A DNA stretch of 64,000 nt from Halomonas sp. TA22 (GTDB taxonomy: Bacteria; Pseudomonadota; Gammaproteobacteria; Pseudomonadales; Halomonadaceae), in assembly GCF_013009075.1 (NCBI RefSeq), contig NZ_CP053108.1, forward strand, positions 1,178,001-1,242,000, given 5' to 3'. The notes beneath the pieces are model-generated. The model had not been told where the DNA came from and did not search any database. It saw only the letters and a program-made list of their open reading frames with translations. A program made the position numbers and the translations under genes. Below, one piece after another: positions 18,966 to 27,906 of this stretch (position 1 is its first letter; every line of letters starts with the position of its first letter).

Positions 18966-19925
18966 ATGAGCTGGCTAGACAAGATCGTGCCCTCCATGGG
19001 CCGTATCCAGCGCAAGGATCGTCGCTCCAGTGTACCCGACGGCCTATGGCGCAAGTGCCCGAAGTGCGAGGCGGTGCTCTATCTTCCCGAACTCGACAAG
19101 CACCACAACGTTTGTCCCAAGTGCGACCACCACCTGCGCTTGACGGCGCGCAAGCGGCTCGACTGGTTCCTCGATGCCGATGGCCGGGAGGAGATCGCCG
19201 CCGATCTGGAGCCGACGGATCGCCTCAAGTTCCGTGACTCCAAGAAGTACAAGGATCGCCTCTCCGCGGCCCAGAAGAGCACCGAGGAGAAGGATGCCCT
19301 GATCGCCATGCGCGGCACCTTGGAAGGCATGCCGGTGATGGCAGTGGCCTTCGAGTTCAATTTCATGGGCGGTTCGATGGGAGCCGTGGTCGGCGAGAAA
19401 TTCGTGCGCGCCGCCTCGCTTGCAAGGGAAGAGGGCATACCGCTGGTGTGCTTCTCGGCTTCCGGAGGGGCGCGCATGCAGGAGGCGCTCTTCTCACTGA
19501 TGCAGATGGCCAAGACCTCCGCGGCCCTCGAGCGTCTCAAGCAGGCCGGTATTCCCTATATCTCGGTGCTTACCGATCCCGTCTATGGCGGCGTTTCCGC
19601 TTCGCTTGCCATGCTGGGTGACCTCAATGTGGCCGAGCCCAATGCTCTGATCGGCTTTGCCGGCCCGCGGGTCATCGAGCAGACCGTGCGAGAAAAGCTC
19701 CCCGAGGGCTTCCAGCGCAGTGAGTTCCTGCTCGAGCATGGCGCGGTCGACATGATCGTTCATCGCAGCGAGATGCGCGAACGTCTCGGTAGCGTACTGC
19801 GCAAGCTGACTCACCTGCCGACAAGTGGCATGCCCGACGTGGCCGAGCCTGACCTGATCGACGAGATCGAGCAGGATCAAGTCATCGAGGAAGATCTCAC
19901 ACTGGATTCGTCAGAAGAGCGTTGA
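18966..19925 (+). CDS. accD: Acetyl-CoA carboxylase carboxyltransferase subunit beta
   Basis: AccD (319 residues) forms with AccA the carboxyltransferase that makes malonyl-CoA for fatty-acid synthesis. The N-terminal zinc ribbon has Cys31, Cys34, Cys50 and Cys53. The crotonase-type core includes [15 protein letters not shown] and [12 protein letters not shown]. An acidic C-terminal tail is typical of halophilic relatives. folC starts 7 nt after its stop, as in the conserved accD-folC pair. Confidence 0.97.
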   Translation: MSWLDKIVPSMGRIQRKDRRSSVPDGLWRKCPKCEAVLYLPELDKHHNVCPKCDHHLRLTARKRLDWFLDADGREEIAADLEPTDRLKFRDSKKYKDRLSAAQKSTEEKDALIAMRGTLEGMPVMAVAFEFNFMGGSMGAVVGEKFVRAASLAREEGIPLVCFSASGGARMQEALFSLMQMAKTSAALERLKQAGIPYISVLTDPVYGGVSASLAMLGDLNVAEPNALIGFAGPRVIEQTVREKLPEGFQRSEFLLEHGAVDMIVHRSEMRERLGSVLRKLTHLPTSGMPDVAEPDLIDEIEQDQVIEEDLTLDSSEER

Positions 19926-19932
19926 TTCCCAA

Positions 19933-21357
19933 TTGAGCACCCCTCACTCCTCCTCGCATGATTCGAGCGCCCCGCAGGGGGCGCCTAACTCGAGCCCCGA
20001 GAGTCTGACCGACTGGCTCTCCCTGATAGAGCGTCAGCATCCAGTCAGCATCGACCTGGGGCTCGAGCGCGTGGCCGAAGTGGCCAAGCGGTTAGGGCTA
20101 CTGACGGGGCGTGGCCTGGCGCGTCGTGTGATTACCGTGGCCGGCACCAATGGCAAGGGCTCGACCGTTGCCCTGCTCGAGGCGCTGGCATTGGCCCATG
20201 GGCGTTCCACGGCCGGCTACACGTCACCGCATCTACTGCGCTATAACGAACGTCTACGCTTCGATGGCGTCGAAGCCAGTGACGAGGCATTGATCGCCGG
20301 TTTCGAGCGGGTGGAAGCGGTTCGCCTGCAGGGTGCACCGGTCAGCTTGACCTATTTCGAGGTCGGTACGCTGGCAGCGTTCTGGAGCATGGCCGAGCGC
20401 TACCCGGACGTAGCGATTCTGGAGGTGGGGTTGGGCGGACGGCTCGATGCAGTCAATGTCATCGATAGCGACGTGGCAGTGGTGACCACCGTGGCGCAGG
20501 ACCATGCCGCCTTTCTCGGCACCGATCTGAATGGCATCGGTCTGGAAAAGGCCGGTATCATGCGCGCGGGTCGTCCCGCCGTGCTGGGCAGCCAGGCGTT
20601 GCCGCCCAGCGTGGCAGCGTTCGCAACGTCACTGGGGGCCAGGACGCACCGGCTCGGCGAGCACTTCGCGCGCTCGGGTAATGCGGCTGAGTGGAGCTGG
20701 CAGGGGCTGGACGATACAGGTCGGCCATTGCAGCTGGAGGCATTCGGCGATCCTGGCTTGCCCCTCGACAATGCCGCCACGGCGCTGCAGGCGTTGGCAC
20801 TTGTCGGTGTCAAGCTGGAGCGCGCGCGTTGTCGGCAGGCGTTTGACCGCGTCAGCCTGCCGGGGCGCATGCAGTGGCTAGGGCGCTGGTGTCTGGATGT
20901 GGCGCACAATCCGCATGCCGCAGCGTATCTTGCTCAGCGGCTGGCAGAGCGGCCGCGTCCGACGCGGCGCATCGCGCTGCTGGGAATGCTTGGCGACAAG
21001 GATGCCGAAGGGGTGATCGATGCGTTAGCACCGGTGGTCGATGCCTGGCTGCCGGTGAGCCTGACGGGGGAAAGAGCGCGTGCCGCGACCGAGCTCGTGC
21101 CCCTGTTGAAGGTGCGCAATCAAACGGTCCTGCCCCAGGCGGCTTCCCCTCGGGAAGGTGCGGCCTGGCTCGCGGATCAGCTTGGTGAGGATGATGAGGT
21201 GCTGGTGTGTGGATCCTTTTTCACCGTAGCCGAGGTGCTGACCTGGTGTCAGACCAAGATGGATAAGCCGCCAGCGGCAGTGCCTGCCCAAAGACGCGGG
21301 GAGGGAGAGGCCAGTGGACAGGAGCAAGGCCTTCAGGGAGAGGGGAGATCAACATGA
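19933..21357 (+). CDS. folC: Bifunctional folylpolyglutamate/dihydrofolate synthase
   Basis: FolC (474 residues) adds glutamate to dihydropteroate and to reduced folates. The ATP loop is TVAGTNGKGSTVALLE; TSPHLLRYNERLR and ILEVGLGGRLDAVN are further signatures, with DVAHNPHAAAYLA in the second domain. The only suitable start is TTG at 19933, 7 nt after accD. Its N-terminal 25 residues are Ser-rich and the C-terminus carries a low-complexity Gln/Gly tail. The stop overlaps the dedD start. Confidence 0.93.
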   Translation: MSTPHSSSHDSSAPQGAPNSSPESLTDWLSLIERQHPVSIDLGLERVAEVAKRLGLLTGRGLARRVITVAGTNGKGSTVALLEALALAHGRSTAGYTSPHLLRYNERLRFDGVEASDEALIAGFERVEAVRLQGAPVSLTYFEVGTLAAFWSMAERYPDVAILEVGLGGRLDAVNVIDSDVAVVTTVAQDHAAFLGTDLNGIGLEKAGIMRAGRPAVLGSQALPPSVAAFATSLGARTHRLGEHFARSGNAAEWSWQGLDDTGRPLQLEAFGDPGLPLDNAATALQALALVGVKLERARCRQAFDRVSLPGRMQWLGRWCLDVAHNPHAAAYLAQRLAERPRPTRRIALLGMLGDKDAEGVIDALAPVVDAWLPVSLTGERARAATELVPLLKVRNQTVLPQAASPREGAAWLADQLGEDDEVLVCGSFFTVAEVLTWCQTKMDKPPAAVPAQRRGEGEASGQEQGLQGEGRST

Positions 21358-22040
21358 AATACGGAATGCGTGAACGAATCAGTGGTGCGGTGATCATCGT
21401 TGCGCTGGGGGTAATCTTCGTACCGATGCTGTTCGATGAGCCGACGCCGCGCGAGGAGCGCCCGCAGCCGGTACTGACCATTGACCAGCCCATCCAGGTC
21501 AACCGTACCCCAGTCGCGGAGCCTCAGCCTCCGGCGAGCCTCTCGACGCCGGCCGGCCCGAGCATGGATCCGCCACCCGAGGTGGATCCACGCCAGGTGG
21601 TGGCGGAGACCCAGCCCCTGCGCGAGCCGCTGGCGGAGGTGAGCGAGCCCGACACCCGCGATGCCGCCGAGCAGTCGAGCCAGGGCCAGGATCCGATTGC
21701 CGAGCTTGCCCAGTCGGCACAGCCAGTACCTGCCCAGACCGGCTCGGCGGCTCAGCCCGAGCCGGCGCCTGCCCAGGGGGCCGGCCCGACCGCGGCGACC
21801 CCAGGCGGGGGGTGGGAAGTTCAGGTCGGCAGCTTCGGTGAGCCCGCCAACGCCGAGCGTCTCGAGTCGCAGCTTACCGAGCAGGGATTTCGTGCCTATA
21901 AAAGAGCCCGCGACAATAACCTGACCACGGTCTATGTCGGGCCCTACGACAGCTCCGAGGCGGGGGAGCAGGCCAGGACGGAGCTCAAGGCGCGGGCCAA
22001 TATTCAAGGGCTGCTGGTGCGTACAAGGGAGGGAGGATGA
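21354..22040 (+). CDS. dedD: SPOR-domain cell-division protein (DedD-like)
   Basis: This 228-residue protein has an N-terminal membrane anchor (GAVIIVALGVIFVPMLF), a long Pro/Ala/Glu linker (about 35-150), and a C-terminal SPOR domain. The latter opens with WEVQVGSFGEPANAERL and has TVYVGPYDS. SPOR domains bind denuded peptidoglycan at the septum. The gene overlaps folC and cvpA by 4 nt each, the standard folC-dedD-cvpA-purF order. Confidence 0.88.
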   Translation: MKYGMRERISGAVIIVALGVIFVPMLFDEPTPREERPQPVLTIDQPIQVNRTPVAEPQPPASLSTPAGPSMDPPPEVDPRQVVAETQPLREPLAEVSEPDTRDAAEQSSQGQDPIAELAQSAQPVPAQTGSAAQPEPAPAQGAGPTAATPGGGWEVQVGSFGEPANAERLESQLTEQGFRAYKRARDNNLTTVYVGPYDSSEAGEQARTELKARANIQGLLVRTREGG

Positions 22041-22606
22041 GTCTTACCTGGCTCGACTGGATATTCCTGGCGGTACTCTCCATGTCGATGCTGGCCGGTT
22101 TCACGCGCGGGCTGGTGCGTGAAGGCCTAGGCCTGGCGGCGTGGATCATCGCGCTGTTCGCGGCGCGAATCTTTGCCGAGCCGATTGCAGACATGCTGAG
22201 CGGACTCATCGATAATGCCGATGGCCGATTGGTACTGGCGTTCGTCCTGGTCATCTTCGTGGTGATCATGCTGTGCGGCATCGTCATTCGCATGGTCCAT
22301 GCCGCTGTCGAGTGGGTCGGGATGGGGCTGTTCAATCGCATGGCGGGTGCGCTGTTCGGCGCCCTGCGCGGCGCGGCGATCCTGGTGCTGGCCACGGTGC
22401 TTATCTCGTTGACGCCGCTCTCCCAACTGGAGGCCTGGCGCAATGCCGAACTGCGTCCGGCTTTCGAGGAGCTGCGTGGCTGGGTGGTTAGCCAGGTCGA
22501 GGCCTGGGAACGGCGCGATCCACAGCGCGCCGGCCAGTGGCGCACTATTTCATTGCCCGGCCTCGACCGAGACGAGCCGGCATCCGCTCCGCCTTTGGAG
22601 CCCTGA
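22037..22606 (+). CDS. cvpA: CvpA family membrane protein
   Basis: This 189-residue inner-membrane protein has four hydrophobic segments. The N-terminal WLDWIFLAVLSMSMLAGFTRGLVRE is the CvpA signature. Family members are needed for colicin V export in E. coli and for envelope homeostasis. The gene overlaps dedD and lies 60 nt before purF, its usual partner. Confidence 0.9.
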   Translation: MSLTWLDWIFLAVLSMSMLAGFTRGLVREGLGLAAWIIALFAARIFAEPIADMLSGLIDNADGRLVLAFVLVIFVVIMLCGIVIRMVHAAVEWVGMGLFNRMAGALFGALRGAAILVLATVLISLTPLSQLEAWRNAELRPAFEELRGWVVSQVEAWERRDPQRAGQWRTISLPGLDRDEPASAPPLEP

Positions 22607-22666
22607 CGGCTATACCGGTATCGGCTAGTTCGGTAACAGAATTCACTGCAAGCGAGGTAAGGCGCA

Positions 22667-24184
22667 ATGTGCGGTATCGTGGGCCTCATGGCCAATCAGG
22701 CGGTCAACCAGGCGTTGTACGACGCCATGACAGTCCTCCAGCACCGCGGACAGGACGCCGCCGGTATGATGACCTGGCATGAGGGACGTTTTCTACTGCG
22801 CAAGAGCAATGGTTTGGTGCGCGACGTCTTTCATACTCGCCACATGGCACGCCTCAAGGGCAACATGGGCATCGGTCACGTGCGTTATCCAACGGCGGGC
22901 TCCTCCAGCGAGGCGGAGTCGCAGCCGTTCTACGTCAACTCTCCCTATGGGATTGCGCTTGCGCACAACGGCAATCTGACCAACTCCGACCAGTTGAAGC
23001 AGGAGCTGTTCTCCACTGATCTTCGCCACATCAATACCAGTTCCGACTCCGAAGTGCTGCTCAACGTCTTCGCCCACGAACTCGGCAAGCAGGGCCATAA
23101 TCTCACGCCGGAGGACATCTTCGATGCGGTTCGTCGCGTGCATCGTCGCTGCCGCGGGGGGTACGTGGCGATCGCCATCATCAACGGCTTCGGCATGGTG
23201 GCGTTCCGCGACCCCAATGGCATCCGTCCGGTGGTCTTCGGCACTCGACAGGATGGCGATCAGCAGGACGTGATGATCGCCTCGGAATCTGTGGCACTCG
23301 ATGTGGGCGGCTTTGAGCTACATCGTGACCTGGGGCCGGGCGAGGCGATATTCGTCGATCTTAAGGGCAACATCACTACCCAGCAGTGTGCCGACAAGCC
23401 GTTGCTGTCGCCCTGTATCTTCGAGCACGTCTATCTGGCGCGTCCCGACTCGATCCTCGATGGCGCCTATGTCTACGGCACGCGCATGCAGATGGGTCGC
23501 AAGCTCGGCGATCGGATTCTCTCCGAATGGCCGGACCACGATATCGATGTGGTGATTCCGATTCCCGACACCTCGCGGACCTCGGCGCTGGAGTTGGCGC
23601 AGCATCTAGGCGTCAAGTTCCGTGAAGGCTTCATGAAGAACCGCTATATCGGCCGTACCTTCATCATGCCTGGCCAGACTCAGCGCAAGAAGTCGGTGCG
23701 CCAGAAGCTCAATGCCATCGACATTGAGTTTGCGGGCAAGAATGTGCTACTGGTCGACGACTCCATCGTGCGAGGGACCACCTGCAAGCAGATCATCCAG
23801 ATGGCCCGCGAAGCGGGGGCGCGCAAGGTCTACTTCGCCTCGGCGGCGCCACCGGTGCGTTATCCCAACGTCTATGGCATCGACATGCCGGCCGCCGTTG
23901 AGCTGATCGCCCATGGTCGCAGCGAGGCCGAAGTGGGTGAGCTGATTGGCGCCGATCGGATATTCTACCAGGATCTCGAGGATCTCAAGGCCGCCTGTCG
24001 CGAGGTCAATCCGGCAATGGAGCAGTTCGACTGTTCCGTGTTCGACGGCTTCTACATTACCGGCGATATCGATGAGGCCTACCTCTCCGACCTGGAGGCG
24101 TCGCGCAACGATGCAGCCAAGCTGCGTGAAGCCGGCGACCCGGCACTGGTAGGCATGCATAATCAGGACGATGATCTGGATTGA
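22667..24184 (+). CDS. purF: Amidophosphoribosyltransferase
   Basis: PurF (505 residues) makes phosphoribosylamine from PRPP and glutamine, the first committed step of purine synthesis. The N-terminal nucleophile Cys2 lies in MCGIVGLM, so the start is certain. The glutaminase domain has [10 protein letters not shown] and AHNGNLTN; the PRPP loop is [13 protein letters not shown]. metZ starts 11 nt after its stop. Confidence 0.97.
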   Translation: MCGIVGLMANQAVNQALYDAMTVLQHRGQDAAGMMTWHEGRFLLRKSNGLVRDVFHTRHMARLKGNMGIGHVRYPTAGSSSEAESQPFYVNSPYGIALAHNGNLTNSDQLKQELFSTDLRHINTSSDSEVLLNVFAHELGKQGHNLTPEDIFDAVRRVHRRCRGGYVAIAIINGFGMVAFRDPNGIRPVVFGTRQDGDQQDVMIASESVALDVGGFELHRDLGPGEAIFVDLKGNITTQQCADKPLLSPCIFEHVYLARPDSILDGAYVYGTRMQMGRKLGDRILSEWPDHDIDVVIPIPDTSRTSALELAQHLGVKFREGFMKNRYIGRTFIMPGQTQRKKSVRQKLNAIDIEFAGKNVLLVDDSIVRGTTCKQIIQMAREAGARKVYFASAAPPVRYPNVYGIDMPAAVELIAHGRSEAEVGELIGADRIFYQDLEDLKAACREVNPAMEQFDCSVFDGFYITGDIDEAYLSDLEASRNDAAKLREAGDPALVGMHNQDDDLD

Positions 24185-24195
24185 GCGGGGCGACA

Positions 24196-25398
24196 ATGAG
24201 CGACGACACACACGATAGCGACATTCATGATTGGGCCCTGGCGACCCAGTCCATTCGCGCCGGCCATGTGCGTACCCACGAGCAGGAGCATGGCGAACCG
24301 ATCTTTCCCACCTCGAGCTTCGTCTACGGCAGCGCGGCGGAAGCCGCGCGCAAGTTCGGCGGCGAGGAGCCGGGCAATATCTACTCTCGCTTCACCAATC
24401 CCACGGTGCGCAACTTCGAGCAACGCCTGGCGGTGATGGAGGGGGGGGAGCGCTGTGTGGCGACCAGCTCCGGCATGGCGGCGATTCTCTCCACTGCGCT
24501 TGCGCTGCTGGAAGCGGGCGACGAGATCGTCGCGTCGCGCTCGCTGTTCGGTTCCACCGTTAGCCTGTTCGACAAGTACCTTGGCAAGTTCGGCATCGTC
24601 ACGCGATATGTGGAACTCTCCAATCTCGAGGCTTGGGAGGCGGCGATGACGCCGCGTACCCGGCTGTTGTTCGCCGAGACCCCCTCCAATCCGCTCTCCG
24701 AAGTGGTCGATATCGCTGCCCTTGCCGAGATCGCCCATCGTCACGACGCGTTGCTGGCCATCGATAACTGCTTCCTGACCCCGGCGCTGCAGCGGCCGAT
24801 CGAGCTTGGCGCCGATCTGATCATCCACTCGGCGACCAAGTACCTGGATGGCCAGGGCAGGGCGATCGGTGGCGCGGTGGTGGGCCGCGACAAGGAGCTC
24901 GAAGCGCTGTTCGGCGTGGTACGCACCTGTGGCCCCTGCATGAGCCCCTTCAATGCCTGGATATTCCTCAAGGGGCTCGAGACGCTCAACCTGCGCATGA
25001 AGGCACACTGCGAGAATGCCCAGGCAATGGCCGAGTGGCTTGACGCCCATCCCGGTGTGGCCCGCGTTCATTACAGCGGACTTGCCAACCATTCACAGCA
25101 TGCTCTTGCCAGTCGCCAGCAGAAGGGCTTTGGCGCGGTGCTCGGTTTCGAGGTCGATGGCGGTCGCGATGCGGCGTGGTCAGTGATCGACGCGACCCGT
25201 ATCGTGTCGATCACCGGCAATCTGGGCGATGTGAAAACCACTATTACGCATCCTGGTACAACCACCCATGGACGTCTCAGCGAGGAGCAGAAGTACGCCG
25301 CCGGAATCAGCGATGGCTTGATCCGTCTGGCGGTGGGGCTTGAAGATCTGGATGATCTCAAGGGTGATCTTGCCCGTGGGCTCGATAAGCTGAGGTGA
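24196..25398 (+). CDS. metZ: O-succinylhomoserine sulfhydrylase
   Basis: This 400-residue PLP enzyme of the Cys/Met metabolism family carries the PLP lysine Lys215 in HSATKYLDGQGR. SRFTNPTVRNFEQ and the C-terminal SITGNLGDVKTTITHPGTT fit MetZ, which makes homocysteine directly from succinylhomoserine and sulfide. The ATG at 24196 is chosen; an in-frame TTG at 24181 overlaps the purF stop region. The purF-metZ pair is conserved in Pseudomonas. Confidence 0.93.
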   Translation: MSDDTHDSDIHDWALATQSIRAGHVRTHEQEHGEPIFPTSSFVYGSAAEAARKFGGEEPGNIYSRFTNPTVRNFEQRLAVMEGGERCVATSSGMAAILSTALALLEAGDEIVASRSLFGSTVSLFDKYLGKFGIVTRYVELSNLEAWEAAMTPRTRLLFAETPSNPLSEVVDIAALAEIAHRHDALLAIDNCFLTPALQRPIELGADLIIHSATKYLDGQGRAIGGAVVGRDKELEALFGVVRTCGPCMSPFNAWIFLKGLETLNLRMKAHCENAQAMAEWLDAHPGVARVHYSGLANHSQHALASRQQKGFGAVLGFEVDGGRDAAWSVIDATRIVSITGNLGDVKTTITHPGTTTHGRLSEEQKYAAGISDGLIRLAVGLEDLDDLKGDLARGLDKLR

Positions 25399-25521
25399 CA
25401 TGAAGCACTATTGTTTCTTGTGAGTGAATGAAGCATTCACTTGAGAGCGGGTGCTGCATTCGTCGGGAAACATTATGCTGGCGCTAAAGCGGCGATACCG
25501 CAGAGAAGCAGGGACAAGACG

Positions 25522-26073
25522 ATGCTGCGCAATACACGCCAAGGCTGGGGCCTGATCACCATCCTGATTCACTGGGTCAGCGCGCTGCTGATCGTCGGCC
25601 TCTTTGTCCTGGGGTGGTGGATGACCGGGCTTGGCTATTTCGATAGCTGGTATAACCTGGGCCCTTGGTGGCACCGTTCGTTGGGTGTGCTGCTTCTCAT
25701 CGCCACGCTGTTTCGTCTGTTCTGGCGAGTCATTCAGCCAACGCCGCGCGCCCACGGTGGCAAGATCGAGCGAGTGGCAGCCCATGCCGGGCATGTTGCC
25801 CTATACGTGTCACTGCTGGTGGTGCTGTTCAGCGGCTACCTGATCTCCACCGCCAGTGGTCGAGGCATCAGTGTCTTTGGCTGGTTCGAGGCGCCCGCTC
25901 TGATCCACGGCCTGCGCAATCAGGCAAGCGTGGCTGGCACGGTACACTGGTATGCAGCACTGACATTGATGATACTCGCCGCAGGCCATGTCCTGGCTGC
26001 CCTCAAGCACCACTTCATCGACCGGCACGATACGCTGATCAGAATGATTTCACCGCGACACAGTCGCCGCTGA
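25522..26073 (+). CDS. Cytochrome b561 family protein
   Basis: This 183-residue four-helix membrane protein has haem-ligand candidates: His in ILIHWVSALL, in PWWHRSLGVL, and in LAAGHVLAALKHHF. Bacterial b561-type proteins shuttle electrons from quinol. It starts at 25522 behind a CAGGGA-like site; the upstream extension is not needed. yceI follows 37 nt later, a common pairing whose role is unclear. Confidence 0.88.
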   Translation: MLRNTRQGWGLITILIHWVSALLIVGLFVLGWWMTGLGYFDSWYNLGPWWHRSLGVLLLIATLFRLFWRVIQPTPRAHGGKIERVAAHAGHVALYVSLLVVLFSGYLISTASGRGISVFGWFEAPALIHGLRNQASVAGTVHWYAALTLMILAAGHVLAALKHHFIDRHDTLIRMISPRHSRR

Positions 26074-26110
26074 CTGTACCAATCTCAAGCAAGAATCAAA
26101 GGAGATGATC

Positions 26111-26695
26111 ATGTTGAAAAAGACCGCACTAGCCGCCGCCCTAGGCGCTGCCGTCCTGGTACCGCTGAGCCAGGCCCAGGCCGACGACTATGTCATCGAT
26201 ACCGAAGGTCAGCACGCCTTCATCCAGTTCAAGATCAACCATCTTGGTTTCTCCTATATCATCGGCAACTTCCGCGAATTCAGCGGAGAGTTCAGCTACG
26301 ACCCGGAAGATCTCGAAGCATCGAGCGTCAATATCGAAGTCGACGTGACCAGCCTCGACAGCAACCATGCCGAGCGCGATCGACACTTCCTGAGCGATGA
26401 CTTCCTGAGTGCCGATCAGTATCCCACTGCCACGTTTACTTCGACCGGGTTCGAACCTGAGGGCGACGACGAGGGTATACTGACCGGCGAGCTCACCCTG
26501 CATGGCGAGACGCGTGAAATCGAGATGCCGGTGAAGCTGATGGGCGAAGGGGAGGATCCGTGGGGTAACTACCGCGCTGGCTTCGAAGGCAGCACCACGC
26601 TGGTACTGGAAGATTACGGTATCGACATGAGCAACTTCCCGGAGGTGATGCATGAGCTCGAGCTGTATGTCACCTTCGAAGGAATTCGTCAGTAA
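26111..26695 (+). CDS. yceI: YceI family periplasmic lipid-binding-type protein
   Basis: This 194-residue protein has a signal peptide ending in SQAQA-DD and a single YceI beta-barrel domain. The signatures are VIDTEGQHAFIQFKINHLGFSY, RDRHFLSDDFLSADQYP and LTGELTLHGETREI. YceI barrels bind long isoprenoids such as octaprenyl compounds. AAAGGAG lies 6 nt before the ATG at 26111; the ATG at 26105 abuts the site and is rejected. A strong terminator follows. Confidence 0.93.
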   Translation: MLKKTALAAALGAAVLVPLSQAQADDYVIDTEGQHAFIQFKINHLGFSYIIGNFREFSGEFSYDPEDLEASSVNIEVDVTSLDSNHAERDRHFLSDDFLSADQYPTATFTSTGFEPEGDDEGILTGELTLHGETREIEMPVKLMGEGEDPWGNYRAGFEGSTTLVLEDYGIDMSNFPEVMHELELYVTFEGIRQ

Positions 26696-26734
26696 TCCAG
26701 TAGGGTCTGGATTGCCTCGTCACTGCTGATAAGT

Positions 26735-26763
26735 AAGCCGGACGCATGGCGTCCGGCTTTTTT
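26735..26763 (+). terminator. Rho-independent terminator after yceI
   Basis: A perfect 11-bp stem AAGCCGGACGC/GCGTCCGGCTT with an ATG loop ends in six T residues. It may also serve the convergent dioxygenase gene. Confidence 0.92.
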
Positions 26764-26798
26764 ATGCCTGTAAGACAGGCGTGGCTTGCATGCCAGGA

Positions 26799-27590
26799 TC
26801 AGTCGACGCCGTTCAGTACGGCATGCGGGAAGTGACGCCGCAACATCCTGTTCTGGAAGCCATCGACGAAGCTGCTATTGATGATGACGATGAAGCGCTC
26901 ATAGGGCACGTCCGCCTTCTCGCGTGAAATGCCGGTAACGCTGTGGAACAGTTTATCGTCATGAAGATGCAATACCTCGCCAGGTGTCAGCACTTGCTCG
27001 GTCAATAGCCGGGTGCCTGCCTTGTCGGCATAGAGCTGACTATTGGCACCCACCAGATTCTCACGCTTGAGCACGAGAATGCTCAGGTGCTTGCAGCCAT
27101 CGGCATGTATGCCTTGACCCTGAAGAGGGTCGGTATCCTGCTTGCCACGCACACCGGTGATCTGCATCAATATCGGTTCACGTGCTCCGATACCCCATAG
27201 CTTTGCCCAACTTTTGACGAAATTCCTGACATCGGCTCGCTCGAGAAAGGAGGTCTCGAGCGCCGGATAGTAGCGCAGCTTGTCAGCCATGCTTTCGGCA
27301 TCATTGAACATTCCGCCCTGGGCCATGGGACACTCACCCATCACTTCGATCTCTTCGTCGTCGTTGAGCATCAGCCATGACATGCGCTTCCAGCGTCGGC
27401 TGACATAGGGATCGCGGGGCAGATCATCGAGATAGCGCTGCCAGGCGGGAAGATCGATTCGCCCATCGACTCTGGTGACGCTCCAGTGCTGCTGAGCCAG
27501 ATCCTGCGCTACCTGCGGATGCCAGTATCGTGTTTCGGAGCGGTTCGAGGATGAGACGTCGTAACCGTGTTTAAGGCTTTCCTCTTTCAT
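26799..27590 (-). CDS. 2-oxoglutarate/Fe(II)-dependent dioxygenase (2OG-Fe_Oxy_2 family)
   Basis: This 263-residue protein matches the PF10014-type dioxygenases. A likely iron-binding HxD is in GQGIHADGCKHLS, the distal His in LHLHDDKLFHSVTGI, and the 2OG-binding Arg in YERFIVIINSSF. The family includes bacterial L-isoleucine-4-hydroxylase, so a free amino acid may be the substrate. The gene stands alone on the minus strand, convergent with yceI, with a long AT-rich region upstream. No transporter or tailoring partner adjoins it. Family call is fairly sure; substrate is unknown. Confidence 0.8.
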   Translation of the reverse strand: MKEESLKHGYDVSSSNRSETRYWHPQVAQDLAQQHWSVTRVDGRIDLPAWQRYLDDLPRDPYVSRRWKRMSWLMLNDDEEIEVMGECPMAQGGMFNDAESMADKLRYYPALETSFLERADVRNFVKSWAKLWGIGAREPILMQITGVRGKQDTDPLQGQGIHADGCKHLSILVLKRENLVGANSQLYADKAGTRLLTEQVLTPGEVLHLHDDKLFHSVTGISREKADVPYERFIVIINSSFVDGFQNRMLRRHFPHAVLNGVD

Positions 27591-27906
27591 ATCTGTTCTC
27601 CATCAGTTGATTGTGCTCAGGTGAGCCATGAGCACTGTAGGAAACAGATTGAAATCAAGTGATATTTATTGTCAGCAAAATAATGTTTTTTGTATCAATT
27701 TGAGTAATTATAGTTGCTTTAAATGCGTCTAATTAATGACTTGTGGCGCTAGAAGTTGCACGTTAGTGTATGTAACTGCTAAGCAGTTAATGACTTTGAA
27801 TTGTAAGCGGCCCATCGCAAGACAGGTATACGGAAGAAGGGGGTGTGGTTGCTTCGGCGAACCAGTGCCGATGCCGCAGTAAAGGATCGACGAAAGCGAT
27901 AGCGGA
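27591..27906. other. AT-rich intergenic region upstream of the dioxygenase and GGDEF/EAL genes
   Basis: This 316-nt stretch has no recognisable gene. It has an inverted repeat GTGCTCA-N9-TGAGCAC (27613-27619 and 27629-27635) close to the dioxygenase start. An AT-rich block (about 27655-27790) is notably poorer in GC than its surroundings. It probably holds divergent promoters. Confidence 0.4.

Noticed and set aside
25420-25440. Weak hairpin after metZ
   Set aside because: The stem GTGAATG/CATTCAC has a 3-nt loop and no T-tract, so it is not called a terminator.
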